26,556 nt of DNA from a virus (IMGVR_UViG_3300047474_000993:1-26556), one strand, 5' to 3'; positions 16,244 to 24,643 are shown, numbered from the stretch's first letter. Numbers and translations are program-made. The notes: generated from the sequence alone by a model not told the origin.

Positions 16244-16870
16244 TTATTTGAATTTGAAGACGAGGTACTCACCAGAAAACTGATCGGTAATTCCATTAGA
16301 ATTAGCTTGATCACGGGTTCCAGTTCCAAGAATTGTTCCGAAACATGCGCTATCAGTTGGAGCGCATCCAGTAATAGTTCCACCAGTAGAAGCTTTAATA
16401 CCGCTACCGATAGCAAGATCGCCACCAAGATCACCTTGGAAAGCAGAGCTAGCTACAGTAAAGATACCTTTAGTAGCAACAGGAATAGCTTCTCCGGGGA
16501 GAGCAGACTGAAGCTCAGCAGCTTTTTGAGGATTGTAGAGAAGTTTCTCTCCGTTCTCGTCATTTTTAGCGGTTTGAAGAAGAGTGATTCCAAGAGGAAT
16601 ATCTCCAGCACCAGCAGGTTCGACCTGCAGACTTACTTTAGGGTATTGATTACGCCCAACATGAGGGTAGTCAGTTTTACCTAAATAGCTGTCTGTAGCA
16701 TAAGCAACAGGGTCAGCAGAGAAGTCACCAGCAGAAACCTTCACAAAAGTTCCAGCATCGCCAGAACCTGCGTCGGTTGTGCTATCGAGTACCATTCCAT
16801 CGGCAACACGATAGAGATTAACGACATCTTGGTCGTCATATTGTCTAAAAGGAAGAATTTTAAGTCCCAT
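16244..16870 (-). CDS. Putative capsid decoration or head protein
   Basis: The product has 208 residues, is rich in Gly/Ala/Thr and contains alternating short strands: DVVNLYRVADGMVLDSTTDA, DIPLGITLLQTAKNDENGEK, EAIPVATKGIFTVASSAF and SGEYLVFKFK. The P-GIT and V-TKGIF-V pattern is like small capsid-stabilising beta proteins. The gene lies directly before the major capsid gene and shares its high-expression codon use. TATAAT lies three bases before the ATG (16868-16870), so a local promoter is possible. There is one Cys pair (CAPTDSAC). Decoration is the most likely role, but a head-vertex or fibre protein cannot be excluded. Confidence 0.6.
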   Translation of the reverse strand: MGLKILPFRQYDDQDVVNLYRVADGMVLDSTTDAGSGDAGTFVKVSAGDFSADPVAYATDSYLGKTDYPHVGRNQYPKVSLQVEPAGAGDIPLGITLLQTAKNDENGEKLLYNPQKAAELQSALPGEAIPVATKGIFTVASSAFQGDLGGDLAIGSGIKASTGGTITGCAPTDSACFGTILGTGTRDQANSNGITDQFSGEYLVFKFK

Positions 16871-16890
16871 AGTATTATATTTTGTTTAAG

Positions 16891-17556
16891 TTAAGATATT
16901 TCGATGTTCTCACGAGAGAACGCTTTTTTAAATTTATCAACGAGGTTTTCTTCTTTCGAAGCGATAGCCTCATTATTGTTAGAAAGGTCAGCATCGACCT
17001 GCTTAGCATTGTCAAGAGCTTCTTCGACATCAACTTCTTCCGAAGCTTTAGCGACCCTCTTGGCAACCTCTTCATCAATACGAGCTTGGATTTCAGCTTC
17101 AAAAGCTTCTTTATTTTCCTTACTCTTATGCTTCCAGAGGACTTCAAGCTTATCAGAGAAAGAAGCGAATGCTTCCTCGGTCTCTTCGATAGACTTGACC
17201 TCTTTAGCAAGAAATTCACGATCTTCATCAGCAAGGTCGAACTTAGAATCAAGTTCGTCCATACGAGTGTTGAAACGAGCTACAGCTTCTTCAGCTTTTT
17301 TCTCATTTTCGAATCCGTTGATGCGATCATTAGATTCTGCCAGTTTGCTTTCAAGCTCAGCGACAGAAGCTTTAAGATCTTCGTATTCTTTCTTGGCTGC
17401 TTCTTGCTCGCTCAGAAGAGCTTCTTTTTCTTTCAAAAACTCTTCGTTCTTTTGACGAATCGCTTCAGAAAAAGACTGAGTCATAGAAGCTACAGCCTCT
17501 TCACCGATTTTTTTCTCGACGAGAAGCTCCTTTAGTTCATTAACAATGTTTTCCAT
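16891..17556 (-). CDS. Scaffolding protein from an internal in-frame start (Nu3-like)
   Basis: This is the C-terminal 221 residues of the protease-scaffold gene, read from an internal ATG at 17554-17556 (MENIVNELKELLVEKK). The visible support is a change in codon style exactly here. The protease part uses AAA, AGA, ATA and TTT, while this part prefers AAG, CGT, TTC and GAG like the capsid gene. The product is a charged coiled coil ending KKAFSRENIEIS. Lambda (C/Nu3) and many other phages express a shorter scaffold in this way. The region before the ATG (AAAAGAATATAGCT) has no strong Shine-Dalgarno sequence but is AT-rich. The internal start is inference. Confidence 0.5.
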   Translation of the reverse strand: MENIVNELKELLVEKKIGEEAVASMTQSFSEAIRQKNEEFLKEKEALLSEQEAAKKEYEDLKASVAELESKLAESNDRINGFENEKKAEEAVARFNTRMDELDSKFDLADEDREFLAKEVKSIEETEEAFASFSDKLEVLWKHKSKENKEAFEAEIQARIDEEVAKRVAKASEEVDVEEALDNAKQVDADLSNNNEAIASKEENLVDKFKKAFSRENIEIS

Positions 17557-18372
17557 AGCTATATTCTTTTCTTTTGTTACAGTTTTTTTAATTTTTTGTG
17601 AAATTTTATCTTCGCTATCATCTTTGATAGATTCGGCGTTTTCCTCTTGATCTTTATATATACCTTTTACATCAGCAGCGGGATTAGAAGTGAAACCAAT
17701 ACCCAAAGGATATATCTTTCCGGTGATTAATCGGTATACAGGTTCGCCTTTTTCAGTTTTCCCAGACCCTCCATACGCTTTCAAGCATCCATTCAATTTT
17801 TTTATTTCTCTCGGATCTTCAACTATAGTAGCTTCACTCAGTTTATCGCTGCCGACAGCTAATACATAACTGGAGAATCCAACTTCCCAGCTCGCAGATA
17901 TTTTTTTGTAGTATGATTCATCTTCAGGGTCAGTAGATTTTTCTATAAGCTCCGCAAAAGATTTATTAGCTGAACGATAAACAACAGCTCCTAAAGCTAT
18001 ATTAAAAGGATCTTTTTTATTTTCTATTTTATCATTAGATAATATTTTATTAGATCCATACTCACTAAATCCAGCAGTCACAATATGCCCGACAATCTTA
18101 TCTTTGTTATGCTCTATGTTGGTGGGCTTATGGATAAATTGATCGTTGTATTTTAAGGCTGTACTAGAATCAATACCATCACCATTCCTATTAAAAACAT
18201 TAACAACTGCAGCGTTAAAGGAAACACCTAGTAAATCAACGTTTTTTTCAAAGTCTATGTCTTTTGGGACAAGGGAAGAGAGTTCGCTTAGCGAAGCCTC
18301 AGAGATAAACTCATCATTAATTTGATGAGCGAAGATTTCAGATTCAAAAGAGGTTGTATACTTATAAGGCAT
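16891..18372 (-). CDS. Prohead protease fused to scaffolding protein
   Basis: The product has 493 residues starting at ATG 18370-18372 (MPYKYTTSF), chosen over an ATG 114 bases upstream because AAGGAAGG precedes it and the upstream stop is one base away. Residues 45-240 look like a herpes/T4-type (assemblin) prohead protease: LLGVSFNAAVVNVFNRNGDG, then a candidate catalytic His88 in KPTNIEHNKDKIVGHI and Ser160 in KKISASWEVGFSSY, followed by YPLGIGFTSNPA. From about 273 to the end the protein is a highly charged coiled coil typical of a scaffold core. The protease would process the scaffold during maturation. An internal start probably also makes the scaffold alone (separate entry). The family is assigned by motif spacing, so the catalytic residues are candidates. 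Confidence 0.78.
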   Translation of the reverse strand: MPYKYTTSFESEIFAHQINDEFISEASLSELSSLVPKDIDFEKNVDLLGVSFNAAVVNVFNRNGDGIDSSTALKYNDQFIHKPTNIEHNKDKIVGHIVTAGFSEYGSNKILSNDKIENKKDPFNIALGAVVYRSANKSFAELIEKSTDPEDESYYKKISASWEVGFSSYVLAVGSDKLSEATIVEDPREIKKLNGCLKAYGGSGKTEKGEPVYRLITGKIYPLGIGFTSNPAADVKGIYKDQEENAESIKDDSEDKISQKIKKTVTKEKNIAMENIVNELKELLVEKKIGEEAVASMTQSFSEAIRQKNEEFLKEKEALLSEQEAAKKEYEDLKASVAELESKLAESNDRINGFENEKKAEEAVARFNTRMDELDSKFDLADEDREFLAKEVKSIEETEEAFASFSDKLEVLWKHKSKENKEAFEAEIQARIDEEVAKRVAKASEEVDVEEALDNAKQVDADLSNNNEAIASKEENLVDKFKKAFSRENIEIS

Positions 18373-18373
18373 T

Positions 18374-18811
18374 TTATCCTTCCTTGACATCAATTTTTTC
18401 ACCCTTTGGATCAGACTCTTTTTCATCATCTTTTGATAAGAGCTTTTTAATAGCCGCTTCAGACTCTTCTTTGCTAAGTTTGCCATCTTTTTTCATTTTT
18501 TCTAAAATAGCTTTCTGGATAGCGGGTGGAAGTTTTTTCTGTTTATCAGTTAATTCTCCTTTGCCTTCTTCCGTCATCATAGCTCGCATTTTGTCGTATT
18601 TTACAGCACAAGCGGCGTAAGTGGAGTTTTTATCCATACCTTCGGTATCGGTAAGGGCTTTGTCGTCTGATGCACACATGCTCATATAAGATTTATATAA
18701 ACCCGCTTCTGAGCCTTTATACTTACTGGCGATTGAGACTTCAGCTTCCCCATTTTTAAAACTAACAGTTTTTTCGAGGGGTACTTCAATTTGTTCTGGA
18801 TCAATTTTCAT
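18374..18811 (-). CDS. Small head-operon protein of unknown function
   Basis: The product has 145 residues, between portal and protease-scaffold. Its start overlaps the portal end by 11 bases and its stop lies one base before the protease start. The N-terminal half is compact (YKSYMSMCASDDKALTDTEG and STYAACAVKYDKMRAMM). The C-terminal half is Lys/Glu-rich and helical, ending in DPKGEKIDVKEG. The AYAACAVKYDK segment recalls the short A-Y-A-x-C helices seen near portal or protease genes of other phages, but I cannot assign it. It may be a minor head or scaffold-associated protein. Confidence 0.6.
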   Translation of the reverse strand: MKIDPEQIEVPLEKTVSFKNGEAEVSIASKYKGSEAGLYKSYMSMCASDDKALTDTEGMDKNSTYAACAVKYDKMRAMMTEEGKGELTDKQKKLPPAIQKAILEKMKKDGKLSKEESEAAIKKLLSKDDEKESDPKGEKIDVKEG

Positions 18812-20777
18812 GACTGTGATATAATATTGCTGATGGATAAACTTCTAGGTTATGCTTATTAGCTACACTTAAAACTTCATTCATTACATTTAATTCTTCG
18901 ATAAGTTCGAAATTTTCTATACAAGCTTCTAAGGTTTGGTTCCAATTTTGCTTGTCTGTGGAGCATATAATCGACTCGCAAAGTTTCGCGACCATCTCCT
19001 CTTGTTGCTCATTTAAAGTTTCTCCAAATTTTTCTTTAGCGCTGTCTGTAGCCAAAGAATTAAAAGCTTCTATAGAGTAAATAGTATTTTGGATATCGCT
19101 TCTGGAATATTCAGCATTAGATACCTTATCTTTCTCTACTGTTGTAGTACCATGAGGTCTACCCGCAGCTTCAGGGGTTTGAGACTTTTCAGAGACTTCG
19201 TCTTCTATCATTGGAACACCTCCAACGATAGGGTTATAAAAGCCTTCTTTACGCTGTTCGATAAACTTGCTTTGTGCAGGAGCTATATCTTCGGCATTTG
19301 GGAACTGACCATTGTGGAACATCTGCATACCCTGTTGAGGTGTAAGAATTCCAAGCTCCATAAGGCGGGTAGATACACGCATGAGCTGCGTCTCATCTCT
19401 CATATCAATATCCTTCATGGTCGCGGTTGGATATGATTTAAAACCTAAACTATTAGCAATTCTTTTTATTTCTCTCTGTAGGAAATCATTCAAGAAGCAG
19501 CTCCTAGCCTCTTTGAGGCGGTCAATGAATATTTGAGCTTTAACTTGAGTAGAATTATATTTTTCATCCCCGACAACAATATTCTGAAGACCTTGCTTGA
19601 TGTCCTCATTGAGTATTTGATATTTAGCTGGCCCTAGAACTTTATTAAGATCAGGGATAACAAAATCAGCTTTTGTCGTGTGGTCAGAAACTAAGACCCG
19701 GCCAACACTCTCATTTTTAAATAAATGTTGCATAGCGTTGATGTTATTAGCATTAACGCCTCCTTTATCAGGTTCAGCACCCATAGTGATAAGAAGTATA
19801 ACATTCTCCACGGTGCGAGTAATTGCTTGGTCCATCTTCTTAAGCTCAAGCTTAGCGTTGATGTCTTCTAAAACTGGATAACCAAATGGTATAGCAAACG
19901 GCTCATAATCTTGTTTCTTGTAGAATGAGAAGCTCAGACGCTTAGGATCTAACTCGACTTTAATACCATCCGTATAATAAGAACCATCTTTCACAAGCTT
20001 CTTCATTTCAGGATCTAAAGCATCATAAACTAATTGATCTTCTTCTGTAGAGGGATTTTGCAATCTAGAAAGCTCATACTCAGAAAGAACTTTCTCATAT
20101 GCTCCGACATTGAATGTTGTAGCCCTTTTAGATACGATATCGAAAGGGTTAAGGACAACATACTTTACTGGTATTTTGTTTGCTGTTGGGTTGATAGCTC
20201 CAACCTGATTCATTAAACGGGCATAATCTTCAGCTTCAAACTCTCCGTCAAACCTATAAAGAAAGATGTTACCACTGCGGTAGTATTCACGAAAATACTG
20301 ATCTTTTAAATTTTGTAAGTTTATACGCTTGAAAAACTGCTGGAAGAACTCCCTGCTTTTTTTAGAGCCACCCTCTAGGTAAATCTCTGTGTTCGCGAAC
20401 TCAGACATAACATCTATCGCATTTCTGAACACCGCGACATTAGCATAAGCTTTTTGACAAAGTTCAATACCTTCCCGGACATTCACTCCATCTCCGGCGT
20501 ACTCATAAGGCAGCAACCCTTTACGGATACTAGAAAACCTATCTATAGTTGTCCTCATAGCTGAAGAGTTAACTCTAGCGGAATTAGTAGTCCCCGCCCT
20601 GTTAGTCCTAGCTTTAGACACTTTTTTATAGGAAGCGTCAGAGGTGTAAAAAGATTCACCTAATAGCTCTGGAGTGTAAGACTCTTCAGTGTTTCGGGCT
20701 TGAGATAATTGCTGCAAACTATCGTTGCTTTGGAATTTTTTCCAGTAATCAGATTTTTTTGTATACTTCCTAGCCAT
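18801..20777 (-). CDS. Portal protein
   Basis: The product has 658 residues and follows the terminase, as usual. The N-terminal half has LCQKAYANVAVFRNAIDVMS, FANTEIYLEGG and YFREYYRSGNIFLYRF, the usual portal wing motifs. The middle has VLNPFDIVS, then LELKKMDQAITRTVENVILL and KYNSTQVKAQIFIDRLKEAR, the stem/clip helices. The C-terminal part has the DETQLMRVSTRLMELGILTP motif common to portals, then an extended crown and charged tail. Portals form the dodecameric DNA channel and nucleate prohead assembly. The start ATG is 13 bases after a GTGTAATATA motif with no Shine-Dalgarno sequence. The length is larger than most siphoviral portals (about 400-550) because of the extended termini. Confidence 0.9.
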   Translation of the reverse strand: MARKYTKKSDYWKKFQSNDSLQQLSQARNTEESYTPELLGESFYTSDASYKKVSKARTNRAGTTNSARVNSSAMRTTIDRFSSIRKGLLPYEYAGDGVNVREGIELCQKAYANVAVFRNAIDVMSEFANTEIYLEGGSKKSREFFQQFFKRINLQNLKDQYFREYYRSGNIFLYRFDGEFEAEDYARLMNQVGAINPTANKIPVKYVVLNPFDIVSKRATTFNVGAYEKVLSEYELSRLQNPSTEEDQLVYDALDPEMKKLVKDGSYYTDGIKVELDPKRLSFSFYKKQDYEPFAIPFGYPVLEDINAKLELKKMDQAITRTVENVILLITMGAEPDKGGVNANNINAMQHLFKNESVGRVLVSDHTTKADFVIPDLNKVLGPAKYQILNEDIKQGLQNIVVGDEKYNSTQVKAQIFIDRLKEARSCFLNDFLQREIKRIANSLGFKSYPTATMKDIDMRDETQLMRVSTRLMELGILTPQQGMQMFHNGQFPNAEDIAPAQSKFIEQRKEGFYNPIVGGVPMIEDEVSEKSQTPEAAGRPHGTTTVEKDKVSNAEYSRSDIQNTIYSIEAFNSLATDSAKEKFGETLNEQQEEMVAKLCESIICSTDKQNWNQTLEACIENFELIEELNVMNEVLSVANKHNLEVYPSAILYHSHEN

Positions 20778-20780
20778 TGT

Positions 20781-20796
20781 ATAATTATATTACACC
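20781..20796 (-). promoter_or_regulatory. Recurrent GTGTA motif 13 bases before the portal start
   Basis: GGTGTAATATAATTAT contains TATAAT six bases before the portal ATG. The 13-base spacing from GTGTA equals that at 26398. It lies in the 45-base gap after the terminase stop. An AT-only palindrome, TAACTTTTAAAAGTTA at 20810-20825, overlaps that stop and could be a weak terminator or regulatory hairpin, but it has no T tract. Confidence 0.55.
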
Positions 20797-20822
20797 AAAA
20801 GTAACTTTCTAACTTTTAAAAG

Positions 20823-22688
20823 TTAAGAAATAAACATTGGGGTGAAAGTTTCTGTAATAGAAGACCCATTATCCTCTAACATATCGAAGTAAACGTTCAT
20901 AGCCCAGTTACCTAGAACCAAGGCAGAATATGAATCTTTCCGGGCTTTATCGGCTCCCCGCTGCTTCCTTAAGTTGGGTGGGAGATCAAAACTTTGCGTC
21001 CCTTGTGGAGATGTCGTTACCTGCACTAAAGCACATTGTACTTTCATAAGATCCATCATATCTCTCTGATGCTCTACAAAATCGATCATCTTAGCTCCTT
21101 TATTTTTTTCTTCCGCATCTTGATTTCTCAAGAACTTTAAATTCTCAATGGGTATATTAGCTTTTCTCTGCAAGTTGTAGTTCTCATCCATAGCTGAACC
21201 AGCGAAGAATATCCGTTTATGATCAAATGCAGATTGCAAGCTCTCATTAGCAAAACGAATCCATGTAGAACTAGGCTTCCTTAAAAACACATATTTTCTA
21301 GAAGATTTATCTATTGAGTTTTTTAACTGCCTAATCCCTTTCTGATAATCTTTCGGGTTATCTAATTCAGCTTCTACAGTATCTATTTTTAATTTTTCTT
21401 TTTTAAATATGCCGCTTTCCTTACACGCACTCAAAAACTGGACGCCTCCATTGTAGTCACCTACGACCATCTCAATATTGAAGTGAGTTAACAGATACGC
21501 CATATATCTTATGTGCGTTTGTAAGCTGGACCCAGAAACAGCATAGCTATGCACTACAGTGCCTTTCCTAGTATCTGGGTGGACTTTTATCACGAGTATA
21601 GCAAAATCATCTGAGCTTTCACTCTCAGACCAAGAGGGGTCAAATGCCAATATGTATTTTGAGGAGGGATCTCCAATAACCTCGACACATTGACCTTCTC
21701 CATCAGGAATAGTACAAGAAGCCATTTTACTAACTTTGAAGTAACCAGAGCTATCATCTGTAAACACAGCTCCAAACTCTCGATCAAACTGAGACTGACT
21801 CATTGTTGATTTAGATTGATTAATCAAATTTTGATCATATAGCTGATCAGGGGCGCAATCATAACTGAAATGCATAATCACGCGATGAGCGCCGTCTTGC
21901 TTATTCTCATTAACAATTAAGCTCTCATATTGTTGATAAAGTTTGTAAAGGTATTCGAATTTGTATGATGCAGAAGACAAACCAATAATTTTGTTATTTG
22001 GCCAACGAGTCCTTTCGCTTTCCTCCATCTCTCCCTCTTCGATCATCTTCGTCTCGATATCATACGTTTCTTGGCGCTCAGTTGGATTCTCAACGACAGA
22101 TAGGAATGGCATGATAACCTCGTTGAAAATCTTCTCAGGCATCAGGAGAAGCTCATCTATGATCATTCTCTGGAATCGGAAGCCTCGCAGCTTTTCTCCA
22201 TCACCCAAAGGTAACGCTCTGATACTACTAGTGCCTATTTCCATAACCCATTCATCATTCATTTTAGATGTCCTAGTTATACATTGGGATAGAAACTCTG
22301 CTTTAGGGCTTTTAGCAATATCTTCAATCTTTTTGAAAATCATCTTAGCCTGACGAAAAGACTTGGATATGATACCTATCTGAACTCCTTGATTCATAAT
22401 AGCATCTAAGATAGCAAATACAGCAGTTGAGAATGATTTACTCATGCCTCGACTCCAGATTCCTAAAAAGTAGTCTGTCTCCATCATAGATTTGATGGCC
22501 ATATGCTGAAAGGGAAATAACTTCACACCCGTGAATAACTCACAGGTGAATGAAGGATTATCCCTAAGAAATTTATATAGAAGGAGCTTAGCCTCTCCTT
22601 CTTCGATATAACCTTCTTTTGAAAGAACCTCTTGGTTTACTTCCTTGAATTTCTTGTAGAGTTCCTGATTCCCGTCTATCCAAGCCAT
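20823..22688 (-). CDS. terL: Terminase large subunit
   Basis: The product has 621 residues. It has the ATPase motor with Walker A WSRGMSKS (78-85), Walker B MIIDEL (175-180, catalytic Glu179) and coupling motif GLSSAS (236-241). An RNase H-type nuclease domain follows, with Asp350 in ILAFDPSW, Asp411 in VVGDYNGG and a late acidic cluster near 536-546 (MIDFVEHQRDMMD). It cuts concatemers and pumps DNA through the portal encoded next. ATG 22686-22688 is the start because the residues before Walker A (FTCELFTGVKLFPFQHMAIK) are the family's adenine-binding region, leaving no later choice. As a result the N-terminal 33 codons overlap the upstream nuclease gene in another frame. No good ribosome site is seen, so coupling to the upstream gene is likely. 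Confidence 0.97.
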   Translation of the reverse strand: MAWIDGNQELYKKFKEVNQEVLSKEGYIEEGEAKLLLYKFLRDNPSFTCELFTGVKLFPFQHMAIKSMMETDYFLGIWSRGMSKSFSTAVFAILDAIMNQGVQIGIISKSFRQAKMIFKKIEDIAKSPKAEFLSQCITRTSKMNDEWVMEIGTSSIRALPLGDGEKLRGFRFQRMIIDELLLMPEKIFNEVIMPFLSVVENPTERQETYDIETKMIEEGEMEESERTRWPNNKIIGLSSASYKFEYLYKLYQQYESLIVNENKQDGAHRVIMHFSYDCAPDQLYDQNLINQSKSTMSQSQFDREFGAVFTDDSSGYFKVSKMASCTIPDGEGQCVEVIGDPSSKYILAFDPSWSESESSDDFAILVIKVHPDTRKGTVVHSYAVSGSSLQTHIRYMAYLLTHFNIEMVVGDYNGGVQFLSACKESGIFKKEKLKIDTVEAELDNPKDYQKGIRQLKNSIDKSSRKYVFLRKPSSTWIRFANESLQSAFDHKRIFFAGSAMDENYNLQRKANIPIENLKFLRNQDAEEKNKGAKMIDFVEHQRDMMDLMKVQCALVQVTTSPQGTQSFDLPPNLRKQRGADKARKDSYSALVLGNWAMNVYFDMLEDNGSSITETFTPMFIS

Positions 22689-23607
22689 TTTTTTCTAATT
22701 CTTTTTCCCAAAAATATTGTAAATCAACTTTCCAGAGTTTTTTACCACAATGAAGGATCTTGGGTATTAATTCTTCACTATCTTTCCTAGAGCCGCTAAA
22801 CACAAATTGACAGCAGCCACTAAATTGCTCCTCAATAGCCCGAAGGCGACTGAAAACATACTTCATATTAAATTTTTTATAAACTGACTGATTTATTTTA
22901 AAAAGATCTCTATAATCAGCCTCAACAACAATAAATAAATAACACCCCAAACTCTCGCACCGTTCTATCTCTCTCAAAAACCTATCATAGCCATTTGTCA
23001 CTGTAGCTGCAAAGTCACTAAAGGATTTACGTTCAACGTGAGTATATGTATAGTTTTGTGGGGGCAGAGTATAATCACCAAAATCTAATTTATGAATAAG
23101 AGAGTTTTCGAAAGACAAAGGTTTGTTTTCCCTAGTATCGATCCATATCTCCGCATTATTACAATTTTCAAAAAACTCCTCACACAAATTTTTATTATAT
23201 GCTGGCTCAACCCCTAACGCATTACATAATGCCGTGTAACTGCCGAAAAGTTTCTTAATTATGTCTAACGTTGGCCAATCCCCGGTCTTGAGGTATAAAC
23301 TAGATGGACCGTGTCTTAGGTTCTTTTTCTCTAGTCGTTTTTGAAATTTCTCCAATACATATTTTTTTGTTTCATCTTCTGGAGCTTGCAAACACCAACG
23401 CCTCATATTTTCAGAACTATTGAAGTCCATAGAGAAATATTGCTTGGCGTTTTTAAATTCTATAGGCTTCTCCGTCAGTTTGTCAAAACGTGGGTAATGT
23501 TTGACGTAATACTCACCTAGGAGCATGTTATGCGCTTTAATGTGCATGTGAAGCCCTCTCTGCGATTCAAAGGTCTTTCCGCACTCTTGACATTCAAATT
23601 GCATCAT
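22588..23607 (-). CDS. C2H2 zinc finger / homing-repeat / ERCC4-type nuclease fusion
   Basis: The product has 339 residues. A C2H2 finger (Cys6, Cys9, His22, His26) is followed by YYVKHYPRFDKLTEKPIEFK. Next is a segment resembling homing-endonuclease-associated repeats, DWPTLDIIKKLFGSYTALCN then ALGVEP (110-134). Residues 152-270 form an XPF/ERCC4 nuclease core: DTRE (157-160), GD (177-178), ERKSFSD (192-198, the GDXnERKX3D signature) and LFIVVEA. All expected catalytic positions are present. The C-terminus is an Arg-rich tail lying inside the terminase reading frame. The start (ATG ATG) overlaps the HTH gene by 14 bases. The position next to the terminase recalls HNH nucleases that work with terminases, so a role in packaging or branched-DNA trimming is possible. 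Homing is the alternative. Confidence 0.85.
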   Translation of the reverse strand: MMQFECQECGKTFESQRGLHMHIKAHNMLLGEYYVKHYPRFDKLTEKPIEFKNAKQYFSMDFNSSENMRRWCLQAPEDETKKYVLEKFQKRLEKKNLRHGPSSLYLKTGDWPTLDIIKKLFGSYTALCNALGVEPAYNKNLCEEFFENCNNAEIWIDTRENKPLSFENSLIHKLDFGDYTLPPQNYTYTHVERKSFSDFAATVTNGYDRFLREIERCESLGCYLFIVVEADYRDLFKINQSVYKKFNMKYVFSRLRAIEEQFSGCCQFVFSGSRKDSEELIPKILHCGKKLWKVDLQYFWEKELEKNGLDRRESGTLQEIQGSKPRGSFKRRLYRRRRG

Positions 23608-24643
23608 CTTTGCTTATACCTAAGATCCTAGCCTTCCACTCCGCCATACCCTCCATCCGCTCAGCTTCTTCTTTAATTAATTTTTTCTGCATTTCTGCCA
23701 TACGAACCATATTCTTTCGTTCCTCCTCCTCTTGAAACATATGAACAATAGCTAAAAACGAAGCGTTGTCTTTTTGATTCTTCTTCATGCGCTCCGCACG
23801 GTCGCCTTGAAGTTTTTTCGTCAAATTCTCAATACGGGTCTCACATTGATGATATTCTTGTGATTTAGCTTTGATGATCTCAGCTAACCGGACAGTCATT
23901 TCAGTTTGATCGTCTGCGACATCGAACATATCATTAAGTTTATTAAGATGCGCCGAAACAACCTCTAAGTTAATAACTTCTTTACATACGTTTAAGTATA
24001 GATTGAGTTCGTCAGCGGTTAAATCGGGCTTGTCCCAACTTAACCGGATAAACTCTTGCTCGAACAGCTCCCTGTCTTGCTTATTTAAATAATTATTGAT
24101 GATTTTTAAAAATCTGCTATTGGATAAGTTGATGCGAAGTTTCTCTATACAAATTTGTTTTTGCCTGTTCAGTTTACTCTCCTCCAAACCTATTCCTGTA
24201 GCATCATTTATTTTCTTTACGATTCTGCTCGCGCTTTTCGGCGATGAATAATCATTGACCGCGCCAGACTCTTGCGATGGAACAAAATCAGGGTTTATCT
24301 CATGAATATAAGAAAGCACTGTTCTCTGCTCATTACTTAAAGGTTTTATTTGTTTTTGGGGGAATATGAGCTTCGCTATCTCAAGGGAAGACAAACCTTC
24401 TTGCGCTTGATCCAATATGAATTCTTTTTGTTGGTCTGTTAAGTCTATCTTATCTGTTGGCGCTCTGGCTGTTGTTTTATAATCAATATCATTCTCAATC
24501 AAAAACTTTCTTACAGCTCTCCCCTCTTTGTTGCGGCCATCTAATTTATCATCTTTAAAGCATTTTTGTGTTAGATCATTAAGGTCTAACATGTCTTTAG
24601 CGTTTTCCTCCAAAAATTTTTGCTGTTCTTTTGTTAATCTCAT
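23594..24643 (-). CDS. Tandem helix-turn-helix protein, small terminase candidate
   Basis: The product has 349 residues. Two copies of a helical unit lie at about 3-51 and 68-117. Each starts LTxxQxxF(I/L) and continues through an E-(I/L)-x-K/Q helix to a C-terminal ...IxEN/NxD end (compare LTKEQQKFLEENAKDMLDLN and LTDQQKEFILDQAQEGLSSL). They look like DNA-binding HTH domains. The middle is helical and the C-terminal third (240-340) is a long charged coiled coil rich in Glu, Lys, Arg and Met. DNA-binding N-terminal HTH plus an oligomerising coiled coil, one gene before the nuclease/terminase pair, is the layout of small terminase subunits. However, this protein is longer than usual (about 150-200), so a transcription regulator is possible. 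It starts by ATGA overlap with the sigma-like gene. Confidence 0.55.
   Translation of the reverse strand: MRLTKEQQKFLEENAKDMLDLNDLTQKCFKDDKLDGRNKEGRAVRKFLIENDIDYKTTARAPTDKIDLTDQQKEFILDQAQEGLSSLEIAKLIFPQKQIKPLSNEQRTVLSYIHEINPDFVPSQESGAVNDYSSPKSASRIVKKINDATGIGLEESKLNRQKQICIEKLRINLSNSRFLKIINNYLNKQDRELFEQEFIRLSWDKPDLTADELNLYLNVCKEVINLEVVSAHLNKLNDMFDVADDQTEMTVRLAEIIKAKSQEYHQCETRIENLTKKLQGDRAERMKKNQKDNASFLAIVHMFQEEEERKNMVRMAEMQKKLIKEEAERMEGMAEWKARILGISKDDAI

Noticed and set aside
16882-17535. Two long plus-strand frames (217 and 183 residues) opposite the scaffold
   Set aside because: They are shadows of the Glu/Lys/Ala-rich coiled coil, giving Phe/Ser/Leu-rich nonsense on the other strand.
18373-18486. 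Extension of the protease N-terminus to an upstream ATG (38 extra residues)
   Set aside because: The extension overlaps the Lys-rich end of the previous gene, while the ATG at 18372 has AAGGAAGG and a one-base gap after the previous stop.
20810-20825. AT-only palindrome TAACTTTTAAAAGTTA at the terminase end as a terminator
   Set aside because: It has no GC stem and no T tract, and such palindromes are common by chance in AT-rich DNA; noted only with the portal motif.
22588-23607. Group I intron homing locus as explanation for the nuclease
   Set aside because: terL is uninterrupted and no intron-like split or flanking structure is visible; homing remains only an alternative for the protein itself.
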